Of a DNA stretch of 17,860 nt, positions 6,048 through 13,702 are shown piece after piece; the stretch's first letter is position 1; each line of letters starts with the position of its first letter. Below the pieces are notes generated by a model. That model saw only the letters and a program-made list of their open reading frames with translations, did not search any database and was not told the DNA's origin. The DNA lies in contig CAJGDL010000017.1 of assembly GCA_904502075.1 (NCBI GenBank), positions 1 through 17,860 of the forward strand. The letters run 5' to 3'. This stretch comes from an uncultured Alistipes sp. (GTDB lineage: Bacteria > Bacteroidota > Bacteroidia > Bacteroidales > Rikenellaceae). The position numbers and the translations under genes were made by a program.

Positions 6048-6464
6048 ATGAAAAGATTTTTGACTTTTTTGATGGCTGCAGCCCTCATGCTGGGGGCAGG
6101 AGCTATGACCTCGTGTGGAGGCGATGATGAGCAGAAGGCGGGTACTCAACTTTCGGGTACCGCGGCGAGTCTGGTGGGTACTTGGCGTACTGAGGCCAAG
6201 TATGGTTATTATGACATGATTACGCTCAATGCCGATGGCACGGGTGTTTGGCGTGAGGTAGACCTGGAGTTTGGCGATGATGAGTTTGATGCCTTCCGTT
6301 GGAGTTATGAAGAGATGACTCGCCGCCTGATTTTGACTTATGGAGGTGGTTACAATATTGAGACGGAGGTTTACGAGGTGATCTCGATCTCGGGCAACTC
6401 GGCCATCCTGGGTCATTGGGATGAAGACCAGATGTACTACGTCGAGGTTTACCGCGTGCAGTAG
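6048..6464 (+). CDS. small lipoprotein with lipocalin-like beta-barrel domain
   Basis: 138 residues. A signal peptide is followed by a lipobox ending MTSC, so Cys23 is the likely lipidated residue. GGDDE follows the cysteine; acidic residues in this position resemble the Bacteroidota lipoprotein export signal, so surface exposure is possible (inference). The mature part has SLVGTWRTEA, an ITLNADGTGVW strand and regularly spaced beta strands. This is the pattern of lipocalin-like domains common in Bacteroidales lipoproteins (the GTW motif near the start, then TLNxDGT). Ligand and role are unknown. It is a single-gene unit on the plus strand between two minus-strand operons. Confidence 0.82.
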   Translation: MKRFLTFLMAAALMLGAGAMTSCGGDDEQKAGTQLSGTAASLVGTWRTEAKYGYYDMITLNADGTGVWREVDLEFGDDEFDAFRWSYEEMTRRLILTYGGGYNIETEVYEVISISGNSAILGHWDEDQMYYVEVYRVQ

Positions 6465-6478
6465 ATGCCCTAACATAG

Positions 6479-6521
6479 AAAAAAAAAGAAGAGCGGGTCG
6501 CCTTTTCGGGCGACCCGCTCT
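6479..6521 (-). terminator. intrinsic terminator of the TPR-ribH unit, possibly bidirectional
   Basis: 13-bp perfect stem AGAGCGGGTCGCC (6490-6502) / GGCGACCCGCTCT (6509-6521) with a 6-nt loop. On the minus strand it is followed by a T-rich run (complement of 6479-6487). On the plus strand it is followed only by TGTTGTTGTC. It therefore ends the minus-strand ribH-like transcript well and may also stop the plus-strand lipoprotein transcript. Confidence 0.88.
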
Positions 6522-6551
6522 GTTGTTGTCTTTCTACCGACCCCCTCCTCG

Positions 6552-7055
6552 TTAATTCAAACTCCGGCGGTCGGGGTTGGCGTTGGGGGAGGCGGCCTCC
6601 ATGTCGATCTGCATACGCACCATGCGGATGGCTTCGGCGGCGGCGAGGAGTCCTCGGTCGCTCTGTTCGAAGGCTGCCCCGCGCTCCACGGCCTCGACTA
6701 CACCCCAGGCGCAGGGCATGTTCCACTGCATCTGGATTTGGAGTACATTTTGGGCGATGGGGCCCATGAGCGGGTTGTTACCCTCTGTCGAGAGGTGGCA
6801 TCCGAGGAGGATCACGGCATCTACGTCGGTATATTCGGCGAAGAACTGCGTGGCCATCGGAAGGCTCATGAGGTTCGGCACACTCTTGATTTGGATGTTG
6901 TGCTCCAGGCAGCCGGCCTCTTTGAGGGTGCGCATCGCCCCCTCGAGGAGGATTCCGGTGATCTCTCCGTGGGCCTCGGCCACCACAACGCCAAAGGCCA
7001 TCTCATCGGCCGCAGGCAGGGTGAGGTTTTTCGAGGTTCCGGAGATACGCACCAT
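6552..7055 (-). CDS. divergent 6,7-dimethyl-8-ribityllumazine synthase (RibH) homologue
   Basis: 167 residues, the usual RibH length. The scaffold is recognisable: FGVVVAE (21-27), EITGILLEGAMRTLKEAG (31-48), DVDAVILLG (77-85), and AEAIRMVRM near the C-terminus. The residues that make the active site in RibH are replaced. The aromatic after VVA(R) is missing (VVAEAHGEIT). The VPG(A/S)FE substrate loop reads VPNLMSLP (59-66). The G-x-T-x-H-F/Y-D-Y-V catalytic loop reads STEGNNPLMGPI (89-100), losing the catalytic His. The GLLTT region reads GVVEAVERG (118-126) and is about 5 residues shorter. The frame is intact, so this is divergence and not an assembly frameshift. It may be inactive in riboflavin synthesis or repurposed as a structural protein. 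It lies 18 nt downstream of the TPR gene and upstream of a strong terminator. Confidence 0.72.
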   Translation of the reverse strand: MVRISGTSKNLTLPAADEMAFGVVVAEAHGEITGILLEGAMRTLKEAGCLEHNIQIKSVPNLMSLPMATQFFAEYTDVDAVILLGCHLSTEGNNPLMGPIAQNVLQIQMQWNMPCAWGVVEAVERGAAFEQSDRGLLAAAEAIRMVRMQIDMEAASPNANPDRRSLN

Positions 7056-7073
7056 GGTTTTTAGTCTCGGGGA

Positions 7074-7763
7074 TTAGTTGTTGGCACCCATCAACTTCTC
7101 GGCCTCACGTGCCTCCATCGAGGCGGGGTAGGAGGTCAGAATGCGCTGGAAGAACTTCTCGGCAGCCTCCTTGTTGCCCTGCAGCTGCTCGGCGATACCG
7201 GCCTTGCGCAGGTAGAGGGGCGTCGTGTAGTTGTTCTCGGCAGCAGCCACGGCCTTCTCGTAGAGGGCTACGGCGGCGGCGTAGTCGCCCTGCTCCAGAG
7301 CGATATCACCCTGCAGACCCAGGTTCTGGGCATTGACGATGGCGCCCGGCAGACCCTTTACGGCCTTATACTTCTTCAGGTAGGCGGTGGCGTTCTCCAG
7401 GTCGCCCAGCTTGTAGTAGCAGATACCGGCGCAGTGCTTCGCCAGGTTACCCGAAGGGGTCGAACCATACTGCTCGATCACCTCGAGGAAGCCGGCACCG
7501 TTGGCATCACCCTCCAGGGCGAGCTGGAAGTCGGGGGTCTCCTCCGCAAAGCGGTTCTGAGCCTCGGCGATCAGCTCGGCAGCCTTCTCGATGCGGGGCT
7601 CCGAGATGAGCTTCTTATAACCAAAAATAGCGGCACCCAGCACCAACAGGGCGATGATGCAGTAGCTTGCCGTCTTCGAGTGCTCCTCCAGGAAACGCTC
7701 GGTCTTGCCCATGGCGACACCTAAGGTCTCCTCTTCGGGCTTCAAAATCTTCTCTTTTGCCAT
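7074..7763 (-). CDS. membrane-anchored tetratricopeptide repeat protein
   Basis: 229 residues. A charged cytoplasmic N-terminus (1-32) precedes one transmembrane helix (about 33-51, IIALLVLGAAIFGY). The remainder is helical TPR-type repeat, with clear A/B helix pairs such as AKHCAGICYYKLGDLENATAYLKK, QGDIALEQGDYAAAVALYEKA and RKAGIAEQLQGNKEAAEKFFQ (about 107-215). The topology resembles YfgM/Tol-Pal-associated TPR proteins, where the repeats face the periplasm and mediate protein contacts. It is the first gene of a two-gene unit with the RibH-like protein. This TPR-ribH neighbourhood is common in Bacteroidales by my recollection. Binding partners are unknown. Confidence 0.85.
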   Translation of the reverse strand: MAKEKILKPEEETLGVAMGKTERFLEEHSKTASYCIIALLVLGAAIFGYKKLISEPRIEKAAELIAEAQNRFAEETPDFQLALEGDANGAGFLEVIEQYGSTPSGNLAKHCAGICYYKLGDLENATAYLKKYKAVKGLPGAIVNAQNLGLQGDIALEQGDYAAAVALYEKAVAAAENNYTTPLYLRKAGIAEQLQGNKEAAEKFFQRILTSYPASMEAREAEKLMGANN

Positions 7764-7899
7764 AACTCTTATTTTTTAGTTTTTCAATTATTTCGACGCT
7801 TCGTCTTCTCTTTCTCTTTTCGACCTTCGGCCACCGGGTCTTCCTCGTTTTGCCCCTTGTTATCTCCTCGGCCTTTTGGGGAAGGGGTGCAATAACACG

Positions 7900-7907
7900 C
7901 AAAGTTA
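7900..7907 (-). promoter_or_regulatory. -7 box for the TPR-ribH unit
   Basis: Minus-strand TAACTTTG matches TAnnTTTG. It lies about 137 nt upstream of the TPR ATG, implying a long leader. No -33 TTTG at 19-20 nt is visible. Confidence 0.45.
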
Positions 7908-7965
7908 GTGCTTTTTTCCGAAAAAAAGAGAAAAGCAGAAAAAAAACATAGAAAATAGGTGTGAT

Positions 7966-8256
7966 TTAGCGAATAATCACCGCATTAACCAACTTTACCC
8001 CCGACCTTTCGTTGATTTCCAGCCGCAGGGCCTCGCGCTGGTAGAAGAGTTCGGAGCGCAGAATCGAGGAGCGCATCCGCACATAGAGGACATGGTTCTC
8101 CAACTTTAACTCGGCCGTGTCGTTGGCCGCGCGTTCGCCCACGATCGCCCGCCAGGTCTCGGGCAGGCGACCTTCGGCCACCTTGGCGGCCACATAGGGG
8201 CGTTGGAAGAACTCCTCGAGCAATTCGCCCACCATCAAACTCTTGGTGCGTCTCAT
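7966..8256 (-). CDS. DUF721/DciA-like protein (putative replicative helicase loader partner)
   Basis: 96 residues from MRRTKSL. The start overlaps the recF stop as ATGA, so translation is probably coupled. The DUF721 pattern is visible: a short N-terminal helix with LLEEFF, the conserved tryptophan in LPETWRAIVG (about 31-40), and strands in HVLYVRMRSSILRSEL followed by an amphipathic helix. DciA proteins assist loading of the DnaB helicase in bacteria that lack DnaC/DnaI, and this domain is a short version of that fold. Position directly after recF fits a replication and repair role. No strong terminator follows; only an AT-rich stretch separates it from the TPR promoter. Confidence 0.8.
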   Translation of the reverse strand: MRRTKSLMVGELLEEFFQRPYVAAKVAEGRLPETWRAIVGERAANDTAELKLENHVLYVRMRSSILRSELFYQREALRLEINERSGVKLVNAVIIR

Positions 8257-9341
8257 GGCGTGGCGGTTCCTCCCGTAACCGTGAAGAGTTGATAGGGGGT
8301 GTTGGCCCGATCGAGGGTCGTTTGCAGGCGCGTGGGGTTGCAGTCGGTGATCAGAATCTGCCCGAACTGCTCGGCCCCTACCAGCCGCAGAAGTTGCGTC
8401 ACGCGTCCCGCATCCAACTTGTCGAACAGGTCGTCCAACAACAGGATGGGTCGCTCCTTGCACTCCGATGCAATGATCTGATATTGAGCCAACTTTAGGG
8501 CGATCAAGAAAGATTTTTGCTGCCCCTGCGAGCCGTATTTTCGTAGCGGATAGCCCCCGATCTTAAGAATTAGGTCGTCGCGGTGAATGCCCGAGGTGGT
8601 AAATTGATTCACCAGGTCGCGTTGGCGGTTGCGCTGCAGGATCTCCATCAGCGGAGCCTCGTTGAGCTCCGATCGATACTCGAGCGTTACTTGTTCGCGA
8701 TCCTCCGACAGGGCGCGGTAGAACTCCTGCACCAGGGGGGTGAGGCGTTCGATGTATTCTCTGCGTAGGCGGTGGATCAGGGCTGCCTGCTCGGCGAGCT
8801 GCAGGTCGTAGATCTGCAACATGTCCTCGTCCGAGGAGACCTTCAGCAGTTTGTTTCGTTCGCCTAGCACGGCGTTGTAGCGCATGACTGCCATCAGGTA
8901 GTTGCGATCGAGTTGGGAGATGAAGCCGTTCAGGTAGCGGCGGCGTTCATCGGCCGCATCGCTGATCAGGGTTGTGTCGGCCGGCGAGACAATCACCACG
9001 GGGATCAACCCCACATGATCCGACAACCGCTCGTACTCCTTGCCGTTGCGTTTGAGTATTTTGCCCCCCTTGCGCGAAAAGCTGCACACCACCTGCTCTG
9101 TCTTTCCTTCGTCGGTGCGGTAGCCCCCCTCCACCAGGAAGAAGTCGTTCTCGTGGCGAATGTTCTGCCCGTCGGTCGTGGGGAGGGCCGATTTACACAT
9201 CGAGAGGTAGTAGACCGCATCGATGATATTGGTCTTGCCGGCACCATTATCTCCGACAAAGCCATTGATGCCCTCACCCAACCGAAGTTCCAGTTGGGCG
9301 ATGTTCTTGAAGTTGATGAGGGATAGTTTCTCTAACCGCAT
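8253..9341 (-). CDS. recF: DNA replication and repair protein RecF
   Basis: 362 residues, normal for RecF. It is an SMC-like ATPase that helps RecO/RecR load RecA at gapped DNA. The N-terminus MRLEKLSLINFKNI is characteristic. Walker A is GDNGAGKT (30-37), the ABC-type signature is SQGQQKS (271-277), and Walker B is PILLLDDLFDKLD (298-310). The D-loop region follows. The ATG at 9341 starts directly with the family's first strand, so no other start is likely. A -7 promoter box lies only about 5 nt upstream. Its stop overlaps the start of dciA by 4 nt. Confidence 0.96.
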   Translation of the reverse strand: MRLEKLSLINFKNIAQLELRLGEGINGFVGDNGAGKTNIIDAVYYLSMCKSALPTTDGQNIRHENDFFLVEGGYRTDEGKTEQVVCSFSRKGGKILKRNGKEYERLSDHVGLIPVVIVSPADTTLISDAADERRRYLNGFISQLDRNYLMAVMRYNAVLGERNKLLKVSSDEDMLQIYDLQLAEQAALIHRLRREYIERLTPLVQEFYRALSEDREQVTLEYRSELNEAPLMEILQRNRQRDLVNQFTTSGIHRDDLILKIGGYPLRKYGSQGQQKSFLIALKLAQYQIIASECKERPILLLDDLFDKLDAGRVTQLLRLVGAEQFGQILITDCNPTRLQTTLDRANTPYQLFTVTGGTATP

Positions 9342-9345
9342 ACGA

Positions 9346-9353
9346 CAAAGGTA
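9346..9353 (-). promoter_or_regulatory. -7 box immediately upstream of recF
   Basis: Minus-strand TACCTTTG matches TAnnTTTG. It ends 5 nt before the recF ATG, so a transcript from it would start at or next to the initiation codon (leaderless or nearly so). No -33 TTTG is evident. Confidence 0.45.
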
Positions 9354-9354
9354 C

Positions 9355-9396
9355 GAAATAATTGGGAATTCGCAGAGAGGAATAAGAAATTATTTC
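9355..9396. repeat. 9-bp inverted repeat upstream of recF
   Basis: GAAATAATT (9355-9363) and AATTATTTC (9388-9396) are exact complements 24 nt apart, directly upstream of the recF -7 box, where a regulator could bind. They are AT-rich, so chance is possible. Confidence 0.35.
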
Positions 9397-9423
9397 AATT
9401 CACGATGCACAATTCACAATTTG
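9396..9423. repeat. two-copy short direct repeat
   Basis: CAATTCAC occurs at 9396-9403 and again at 9410-9417, a 14-nt period. It is embedded in AATTCAC/CACAATT words of a kind I recall from intergenic regions of other Bacteroidota. Confidence 0.45.
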
Positions 9424-9447
9424 GGGTAATAGGGGTGAGAGGGTGTT

Positions 9448-9479
9448 AAGGAAATTCCGTGCCGACATGAAATTTCCTT
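9448..9479. repeat. 9-bp inverted repeat downstream of ompA
   Basis: AAGGAAATT (9448-9456) and AATTTCCTT (9471-9479) are perfect complements with a 14-nt loop. They are located after the large palindrome that follows ompA. No T-run is present. Confidence 0.4.
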
Positions 9480-9488
9480 TGGAGGGGG

Positions 9489-9615
9489 ATTTTAGCGTCA
9501 GAAGCGGTTGGCTGCAACACTCGACGAAGAAACCCGACGATGGGTAGTACGTTGGTACGTCCCATTGTCGGGTTTATCGTTAGCGGCAGCAGTCAGCCGC
9601 TTATCACGCTAAAAT
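9489..9615. repeat. 127-bp compound palindrome at the ompA 3' end
   Basis: Three nested stems share one centre. Outer stem: 9489-9498 with 9606-9615, 10 bp perfect (ATTTTAGCGT). Middle stem: 9502-9515 with 9589-9602, 14 bp with two G-T pairs (AAGCGG and CCGCTT at its base). Inner stem: 9530-9544 with 9561-9575, 15 bp with one G-T (AAACCCGAC start). A small GTAC/GTAC tip lies at 9547-9558. The outer arm includes the last base of the ompA stop codon. It probably forms the 3' end structure of the ompA mRNA, although no T-run follows. Confidence 0.8.
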
Positions 9616-10766
9616 TAGTCGATGATGGCTACACGGTTCGTCTCAGCCGTCGTGAAGGGCTCAGCCTTGTCACCAACACCCTTGTACTGAAGCTGCTCAG
9701 CCTTTACACCCTTCTCAATGAGGTAGTCGTAAACGGCCTTGGCACGAGCCTCCGATACGCGCAGGTTGGTAGCGGCCGTACCGGTCTTCGAGTCGGCGTG
9801 ACCCTCGATCGTGTATACCTTCTTGGCGGGACCGTTCTTGATCTGGTCGGCCTTCAGGTCGAGCGTGATCTTCTCGTGGTCGGTGAGCTTGGTGCTACCC
9901 AGCGAGAAGAATACCACGGTCTTGCCACCTACATAAACATCTACCTGCTTCTCAACAACCACCTCTACGGGCTTCTTGTTGGCAGCCTCGCGCAGAGCCT
10001 CAGCCTCGGCGGCAGCAGCGGCCAGGGCGGCATCCTTCTCAGCGAGCAGAGCGGCATAAGCAGCAGCGTCGGCACCCGAGGTGGTAGCGGCCACCTTGCG
10101 ATCCCAGTCGCGCTTACCGAAGCGATACGAAGCACCTACCGTGGCGCTGAACGAGGTGATCAGACGACCGCCGCGAGCGAGTCTGTGGTCGTTCTCGGGA
10201 TAAACCCAACCCTTCAGTTCGAGGTTGATGTCAACATACTTGCATACGCGGAACTTGTTCAACAGACCGATCGTACCGGCAAACTCGTAGTTGTTGGCCA
10301 CCTTGCCGTTGAATACGTCCTGAGCCAGCAAACCGAAGCCAAGGAAAGGAACGGCGTAGTATACGCGATCCTCACGGTAGCCACCTACCCAGTTCGAGAA
10401 GTTCATCATAGCGTCAGCGTGGGCGAAGAGGAAGTTGGTCACCGTGCGGGCCTTGACCGTGGGGCTCTTGTAACCCATGGTGAAGCCGCCCTGCAACTGA
10501 CCGCGAACACCCCAGATGGGGTGGAACCACTTCGTAAGGGCGCCATTGACCTCAAGACCGATGCTCTTGGCAGCCTTGCCGTAGTCATGACCCAGGGCGA
10601 TGCCCTCGTAGTCGGCTCCCACACCCAGCGAGATCTCCCAGTTGTCCCAGAATCCGTTGGTTACGAAGCCTTTGTTGCTGGGTTTCTTGGCCGGAGCCTC
10701 ACCCTCCTGTGCATAGGTGTTTACTGCAAAAGCAGCGCACAGCACCAAAAGAAAAAGTTTTTTCAT
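9615..10766 (-). CDS. OmpA-family outer membrane protein
   Basis: 383 residues. The signal peptide is 1-19 (ending TYA, then QEGE). Residues about 40-217 form the outer-membrane beta-barrel, with alternating strands ending in a YRF-type strand (VGASYRF). An Ala/Glu-rich coiled-coil-like linker follows (about 228-262). The C-terminal OmpA domain (about 280-380) contains TIEGHADSKTG (318-328), with the expected Asp, and NLRVSEARAKAVYDYL (334-349), with the expected Arg, which bind peptidoglycan. The protein ends NRVAIID. It would tether outer membrane to cell wall. It is a monocistronic gene with a leader of about 60-65 nt and a large palindrome at the 3' end, consistent with an abundant, stable mRNA (inference). 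Confidence 0.93.
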   Translation of the reverse strand: MKKLFLLVLCAAFAVNTYAQEGEAPAKKPSNKGFVTNGFWDNWEISLGVGADYEGIALGHDYGKAAKSIGLEVNGALTKWFHPIWGVRGQLQGGFTMGYKSPTVKARTVTNFLFAHADAMMNFSNWVGGYREDRVYYAVPFLGFGLLAQDVFNGKVANNYEFAGTIGLLNKFRVCKYVDINLELKGWVYPENDHRLARGGRLITSFSATVGASYRFGKRDWDRKVAATTSGADAAAYAALLAEKDAALAAAAAEAEALREAANKKPVEVVVEKQVDVYVGGKTVVFFSLGSTKLTDHEKITLDLKADQIKNGPAKKVYTIEGHADSKTGTAATNLRVSEARAKAVYDYLIEKGVKAEQLQYKGVGDKAEPFTTAETNRVAIID

Positions 10767-10835
10767 GTTGTTAAATTTTAATTGTTTGTTCTATTTTCCG
10801 TTTTTATATCCTAAGTTTTAGGCAACTTATCCGTA

Positions 10836-10843
10836 CAAAGGTA
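10836..10843 (-). promoter_or_regulatory. -7 box of ompA
   Basis: Minus-strand TACCTTTG matches TAnnTTTG, about 70 nt upstream of the ompA ATG. This spacing implies a leader of about 60 nt. No correctly spaced -33 TTTG is present. Confidence 0.55.
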
Positions 10844-10905
10844 GTAAATTTTTCTTTTCTGCGTTAAAATTCACCCAAATATTTCTCTCTTTTACTCCAA
10901 AAGTA

Positions 10906-10949
10906 TAAAAAAACAGCGCATTTGGAGGGCGTTTCCCCAAATGCGCTGT
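10906..10949 (-). terminator. intrinsic terminator of nrdJ
   Basis: 13-bp perfect stem ACAGCGCATTTGG (10913-10925) / CCAAATGCGCTGT (10937-10949) with an 11-nt loop. On the minus strand it is followed by a run of T (complement of 10907-10913). It lies 25 nt past the nrdJ stop. Confidence 0.92.
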
Positions 10950-10974
10950 GGATGTATCGGTCAAATGCGAAAAA

Positions 10975-13512
10975 TCAACCGCACTTCGAATAGCCGCACG
11001 ACATGCAGGTCAGGCAACCGTTTTGGTAGGCCATCTGCTCCTGGCCGCACTGCGGGCACTTGCCCTTGTGCTTCGTGCCGTCGGAGATGTAACGCTTCAG
11101 AGCGCGCTCCACACCCGTCTTCCAGGTGTTGATCGAGGCGCTGTCGAGGTGGAGCGACTCGATGAGCGAAACCACATTCTCGATCGGCATGCCCTGGCGC
11201 AATACACCCGAGATCAGCTTGGCATAGTTCCAGAACTCCTCGTCGAAGAGGCGCGAGATGCCACCGATCGTATTCGTGTAGCCGTAGCGGTCTTTGTATT
11301 GGAAGTCGTAGCGCTTCGAGCCATCCTCTTCGCGCACGCGGATGATCTGGCCCGAGGTAATTTTGGGCGGGATATACATGGCATCCTCCTCCAACTTACC
11401 CGTGAAGATCTCGTAGGGGCGACCCTCCTGCAGACCTACAAAGGCGATCCAATCCTCCTTGCCGTTCTTGAAGCGCAGAATGTCGGCGGCGATCGACTTG
11501 GGGCGCTTGTTGCTGGGCACCTCATTGGCCTTGGGCTCCTCCTTCTTCTTCTCGATCAGCACACCCGAGCGGCAGCCGTCGCGGTAGACCGTAACGCCTT
11601 TACATCCACACTCCCAGGCCGTGCGATAGACATCGGCTACCAGGGCCTCCGTCACGTCGTTCGGCAGGTTTACCGTCACCGAGATCGAGTGGTCCACCCA
11701 CTTCTGAATGGCACCCTGCATCTTCACCTTGGCGACCCAGTCGATGTCGTTGGCCGTGGCCTTGTGGTAGGGCGAGGCCTCGAGCAGCTTGCCCAGCTCC
11801 TCGTCCGAGATCGACTCCAGGTTCGAGATATCGTGTCCGTTTACCTCCAGCCACTTTACGAAGTTGTGGTGGAAGACATTGTACTCCTGGAACTTTTCGC
11901 CCGTCTCGTCCACATAGTCGATGCGGGCATCCTTGTCCGAGGGGTTGATCTTGCGACGACGCTTGTAGACCGTGCGGAAAACGGGCTCGATACCCGAGGT
12001 GGTTTGCGACATCAGCGAGGTGGTACCCGTGGGGGCGATCGTCAGCATGGCGATGTTGCGGCGGCCCACCTTGATCATCTCCTCGTAGAGCTTCGGATCG
12101 GCCTCGCGCAGGCGGTTGATCATCGGGTTATTCTTCTCCTTATCGGCGTTGTAGAGGGGGAAGGCACCACGCTCCGAGGCCATCTTCACCGACGAACGGT
12201 AGGCCTCCACGGCGAGGGTCTTCTGTACTTTGACGGCAAACTCGATGGCCTGATCCGTACCGTAGCGGAGTCCCAATGCCGCCAGCATATCGCCCTCGGC
12301 CGTGATGCCGAGGCCCGTGCGGCGACCCTTGAGGGCCATCTCCTTGATCTTTTTCCAAAGGTTGAGCTCCACCGAGCGGATGTCGTTATCCTCGGGGTCG
12401 CCGGCGATCTTCGACATGATCAGATCCACCTTCTCCAACTCCAGGTCGATGATGTCGTCCATGATGTGCATCGCCTTGTAGACGTGCTCCTTGAAGAGCG
12501 GGAAGTTGAACGATGCCTCCTTCGTGAAGGGCTTCTCCACATAGCTGAAGAGGTTGATGGCGAGCAGACGGCACGAGTCGTAGGGGCACAAGGGAATCTC
12601 GCCACAGGGGTTGGTCGAGACGGTCGTGAAACCCTGATCGGCGTAGCAGTCGGGTACACTCTCGCGGATGATCGTGTCCCAGAACAGAACACCGGGCTCG
12701 GCCGACTTCCAGGCGTTGTGGATGATCTTGTCCCAAAGTTTCTTGGCATCAATCTCCTGCGTGTAGGTGGGCTGGGCGCTGTGGATCGGGAACTGCTGCT
12801 TGTAGGGCTTGCCCGAGAGGGCGGCACGCATGAACTCGTCGTCGATCTTGATCGAGACGTTGGCTCCGGTCACCTTGCCCGTATCCATCTTGGCGTCAAT
12901 AAAACGCTCGGCATCGGGGTGCTTCATCGAGAGCGAGAGCATCAGAGCGCCGCGGCGACCATCCTGTGCCACCTCGCGCGTGGAGTTCGAGTAACGCTCC
13001 ATGAAGGGGACGATACCCGTCGAGGTGAGGGCCGAGTTCAACACGGGGCTGCCCGTGGGGCGGATGTGCGAGAGGTCGTGACCTACACCTCCGCGACGCT
13101 TCATCAGTTGCACCTGCTCCTCGTCCATGCGGAAGATACCTCCGTAGGAATCGGCCGGATTCTTGTGGCCGATCACGAAGCAGTTCGAGAGCGAGGCCAC
13201 CTGGAAGTGGTTGCCGATACCGGTCATGGGGCCGCCCTGCGGAATCACATAGCGGAAGTGGTCCAAGAGCGAGAAGATCTCGTCGTGTGACATCGGGTTG
13301 GGGTACTTGTTCTCGATGCGTTCGATCTCCGAGGCGATACGCTCGTGCATCTCCACGGGCGACTTCTCGTAGATGTGTCCGAACGAATCCTTCAAAGCGT
13401 ACTTCGTCACCCAGACCTGCGCGGCCAGCGCATCTCCGGCAAAGTACTCCTTCGAAGCTTCAACCGCCTCGGTGAAATTCACCTCCTGCGGGGTTGCGTT
13501 CTTTTCAGCCAT
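10975..13512 (-). CDS. nrdJ: adenosylcobalamin-dependent (class II) ribonucleotide reductase
   Basis: 845 residues. It reduces ribonucleotides to deoxyribonucleotides using vitamin B12 coenzyme, so it needs neither oxygen nor a separate radical subunit. Redox Cys111 lies in SLSNC. NPCGEIP (301-307) holds the thiyl-radical Cys303 and the catalytic Glu305. Cys314, eleven residues after Cys303, matches the second redox cysteine. LTIAPTGTTSLMSQTTSGIEP (490-510) is the conserved substrate and phosphate loop. The C-terminal tail is a zinc-ribbon-like cluster with Cys819, 822, 833, 836, 839 and 844, a common extension of the large class II enzymes that helps pass reducing equivalents. There is no N-terminal ATP-cone. 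The ATG at 13512 has an A/T-rich leader. It is a single-gene unit with its own promoter and terminator. Confidence 0.95.
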   Translation of the reverse strand: MAEKNATPQEVNFTEAVEASKEYFAGDALAAQVWVTKYALKDSFGHIYEKSPVEMHERIASEIERIENKYPNPMSHDEIFSLLDHFRYVIPQGGPMTGIGNHFQVASLSNCFVIGHKNPADSYGGIFRMDEEQVQLMKRRGGVGHDLSHIRPTGSPVLNSALTSTGIVPFMERYSNSTREVAQDGRRGALMLSLSMKHPDAERFIDAKMDTGKVTGANVSIKIDDEFMRAALSGKPYKQQFPIHSAQPTYTQEIDAKKLWDKIIHNAWKSAEPGVLFWDTIIRESVPDCYADQGFTTVSTNPCGEIPLCPYDSCRLLAINLFSYVEKPFTKEASFNFPLFKEHVYKAMHIMDDIIDLELEKVDLIMSKIAGDPEDNDIRSVELNLWKKIKEMALKGRRTGLGITAEGDMLAALGLRYGTDQAIEFAVKVQKTLAVEAYRSSVKMASERGAFPLYNADKEKNNPMINRLREADPKLYEEMIKVGRRNIAMLTIAPTGTTSLMSQTTSGIEPVFRTVYKRRRKINPSDKDARIDYVDETGEKFQEYNVFHHNFVKWLEVNGHDISNLESISDEELGKLLEASPYHKATANDIDWVAKVKMQGAIQKWVDHSISVTVNLPNDVTEALVADVYRTAWECGCKGVTVYRDGCRSGVLIEKKKEEPKANEVPSNKRPKSIAADILRFKNGKEDWIAFVGLQEGRPYEIFTGKLEEDAMYIPPKITSGQIIRVREEDGSKRYDFQYKDRYGYTNTIGGISRLFDEEFWNYAKLISGVLRQGMPIENVVSLIESLHLDSASINTWKTGVERALKRYISDGTKHKGKCPQCGQEQMAYQNGCLTCMSCGYSKCG

Positions 13513-13590
13513 AATTTTTTACCTTTATTATAATTTTCTAATTTTCAATGTATTATGTGGCTTTCCCCGAAAAGTGGGGCGAAATTTTTA

Positions 13591-13622
13591 CAAAAGTAGC
13601 CCCTTTTTTCAGAACAAACAAA
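13591..13622 (-). promoter_or_regulatory. promoter of nrdJ
   Basis: On the minus strand, TTTG (complement of 13619-13622) is followed after 20 nt by TACTTTTG (complement of 13591-13598), matching TTTG-N19/20-TAnnTTTG. The leader would be about 70-75 nt. Confidence 0.6.
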
Positions 13623-13702
13623 TCTCCCGAACGGCTATTTATCGACAAGTGATTAACAAAAAAATGAAAACCCCCTTGGAGGCTGAAATGCCCCCGATTT
13701 TT

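Noticed and set aside
9540..10781. 413-codon open frame opposite ompA
   Set aside because: It is antisense to a well-supported OmpA-family gene and includes its palindrome and leader, so it is a mirror of codon bias.
10948..13290. 780-codon open frame on the plus strand opposite nrdJ
   Set aside because: It is fully antisense to a clearly identified NrdJ with all catalytic motifs. High GC in third positions leaves the opposite frame open. The product is compositionally odd and has no recognisable family.
13639..13647. TTATCGACA, one mismatch from the DnaA box, upstream of nrdJ
   Set aside because: It is a single near-match with no neighbouring boxes. Chance occurrence in 18 kb is likely.
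13513..13650. Cobalamin riboswitch before the B12-dependent reductase
   Set aside because: The region is short and AT-rich and shows no B12-box-like conserved sequence or multi-helix fold.
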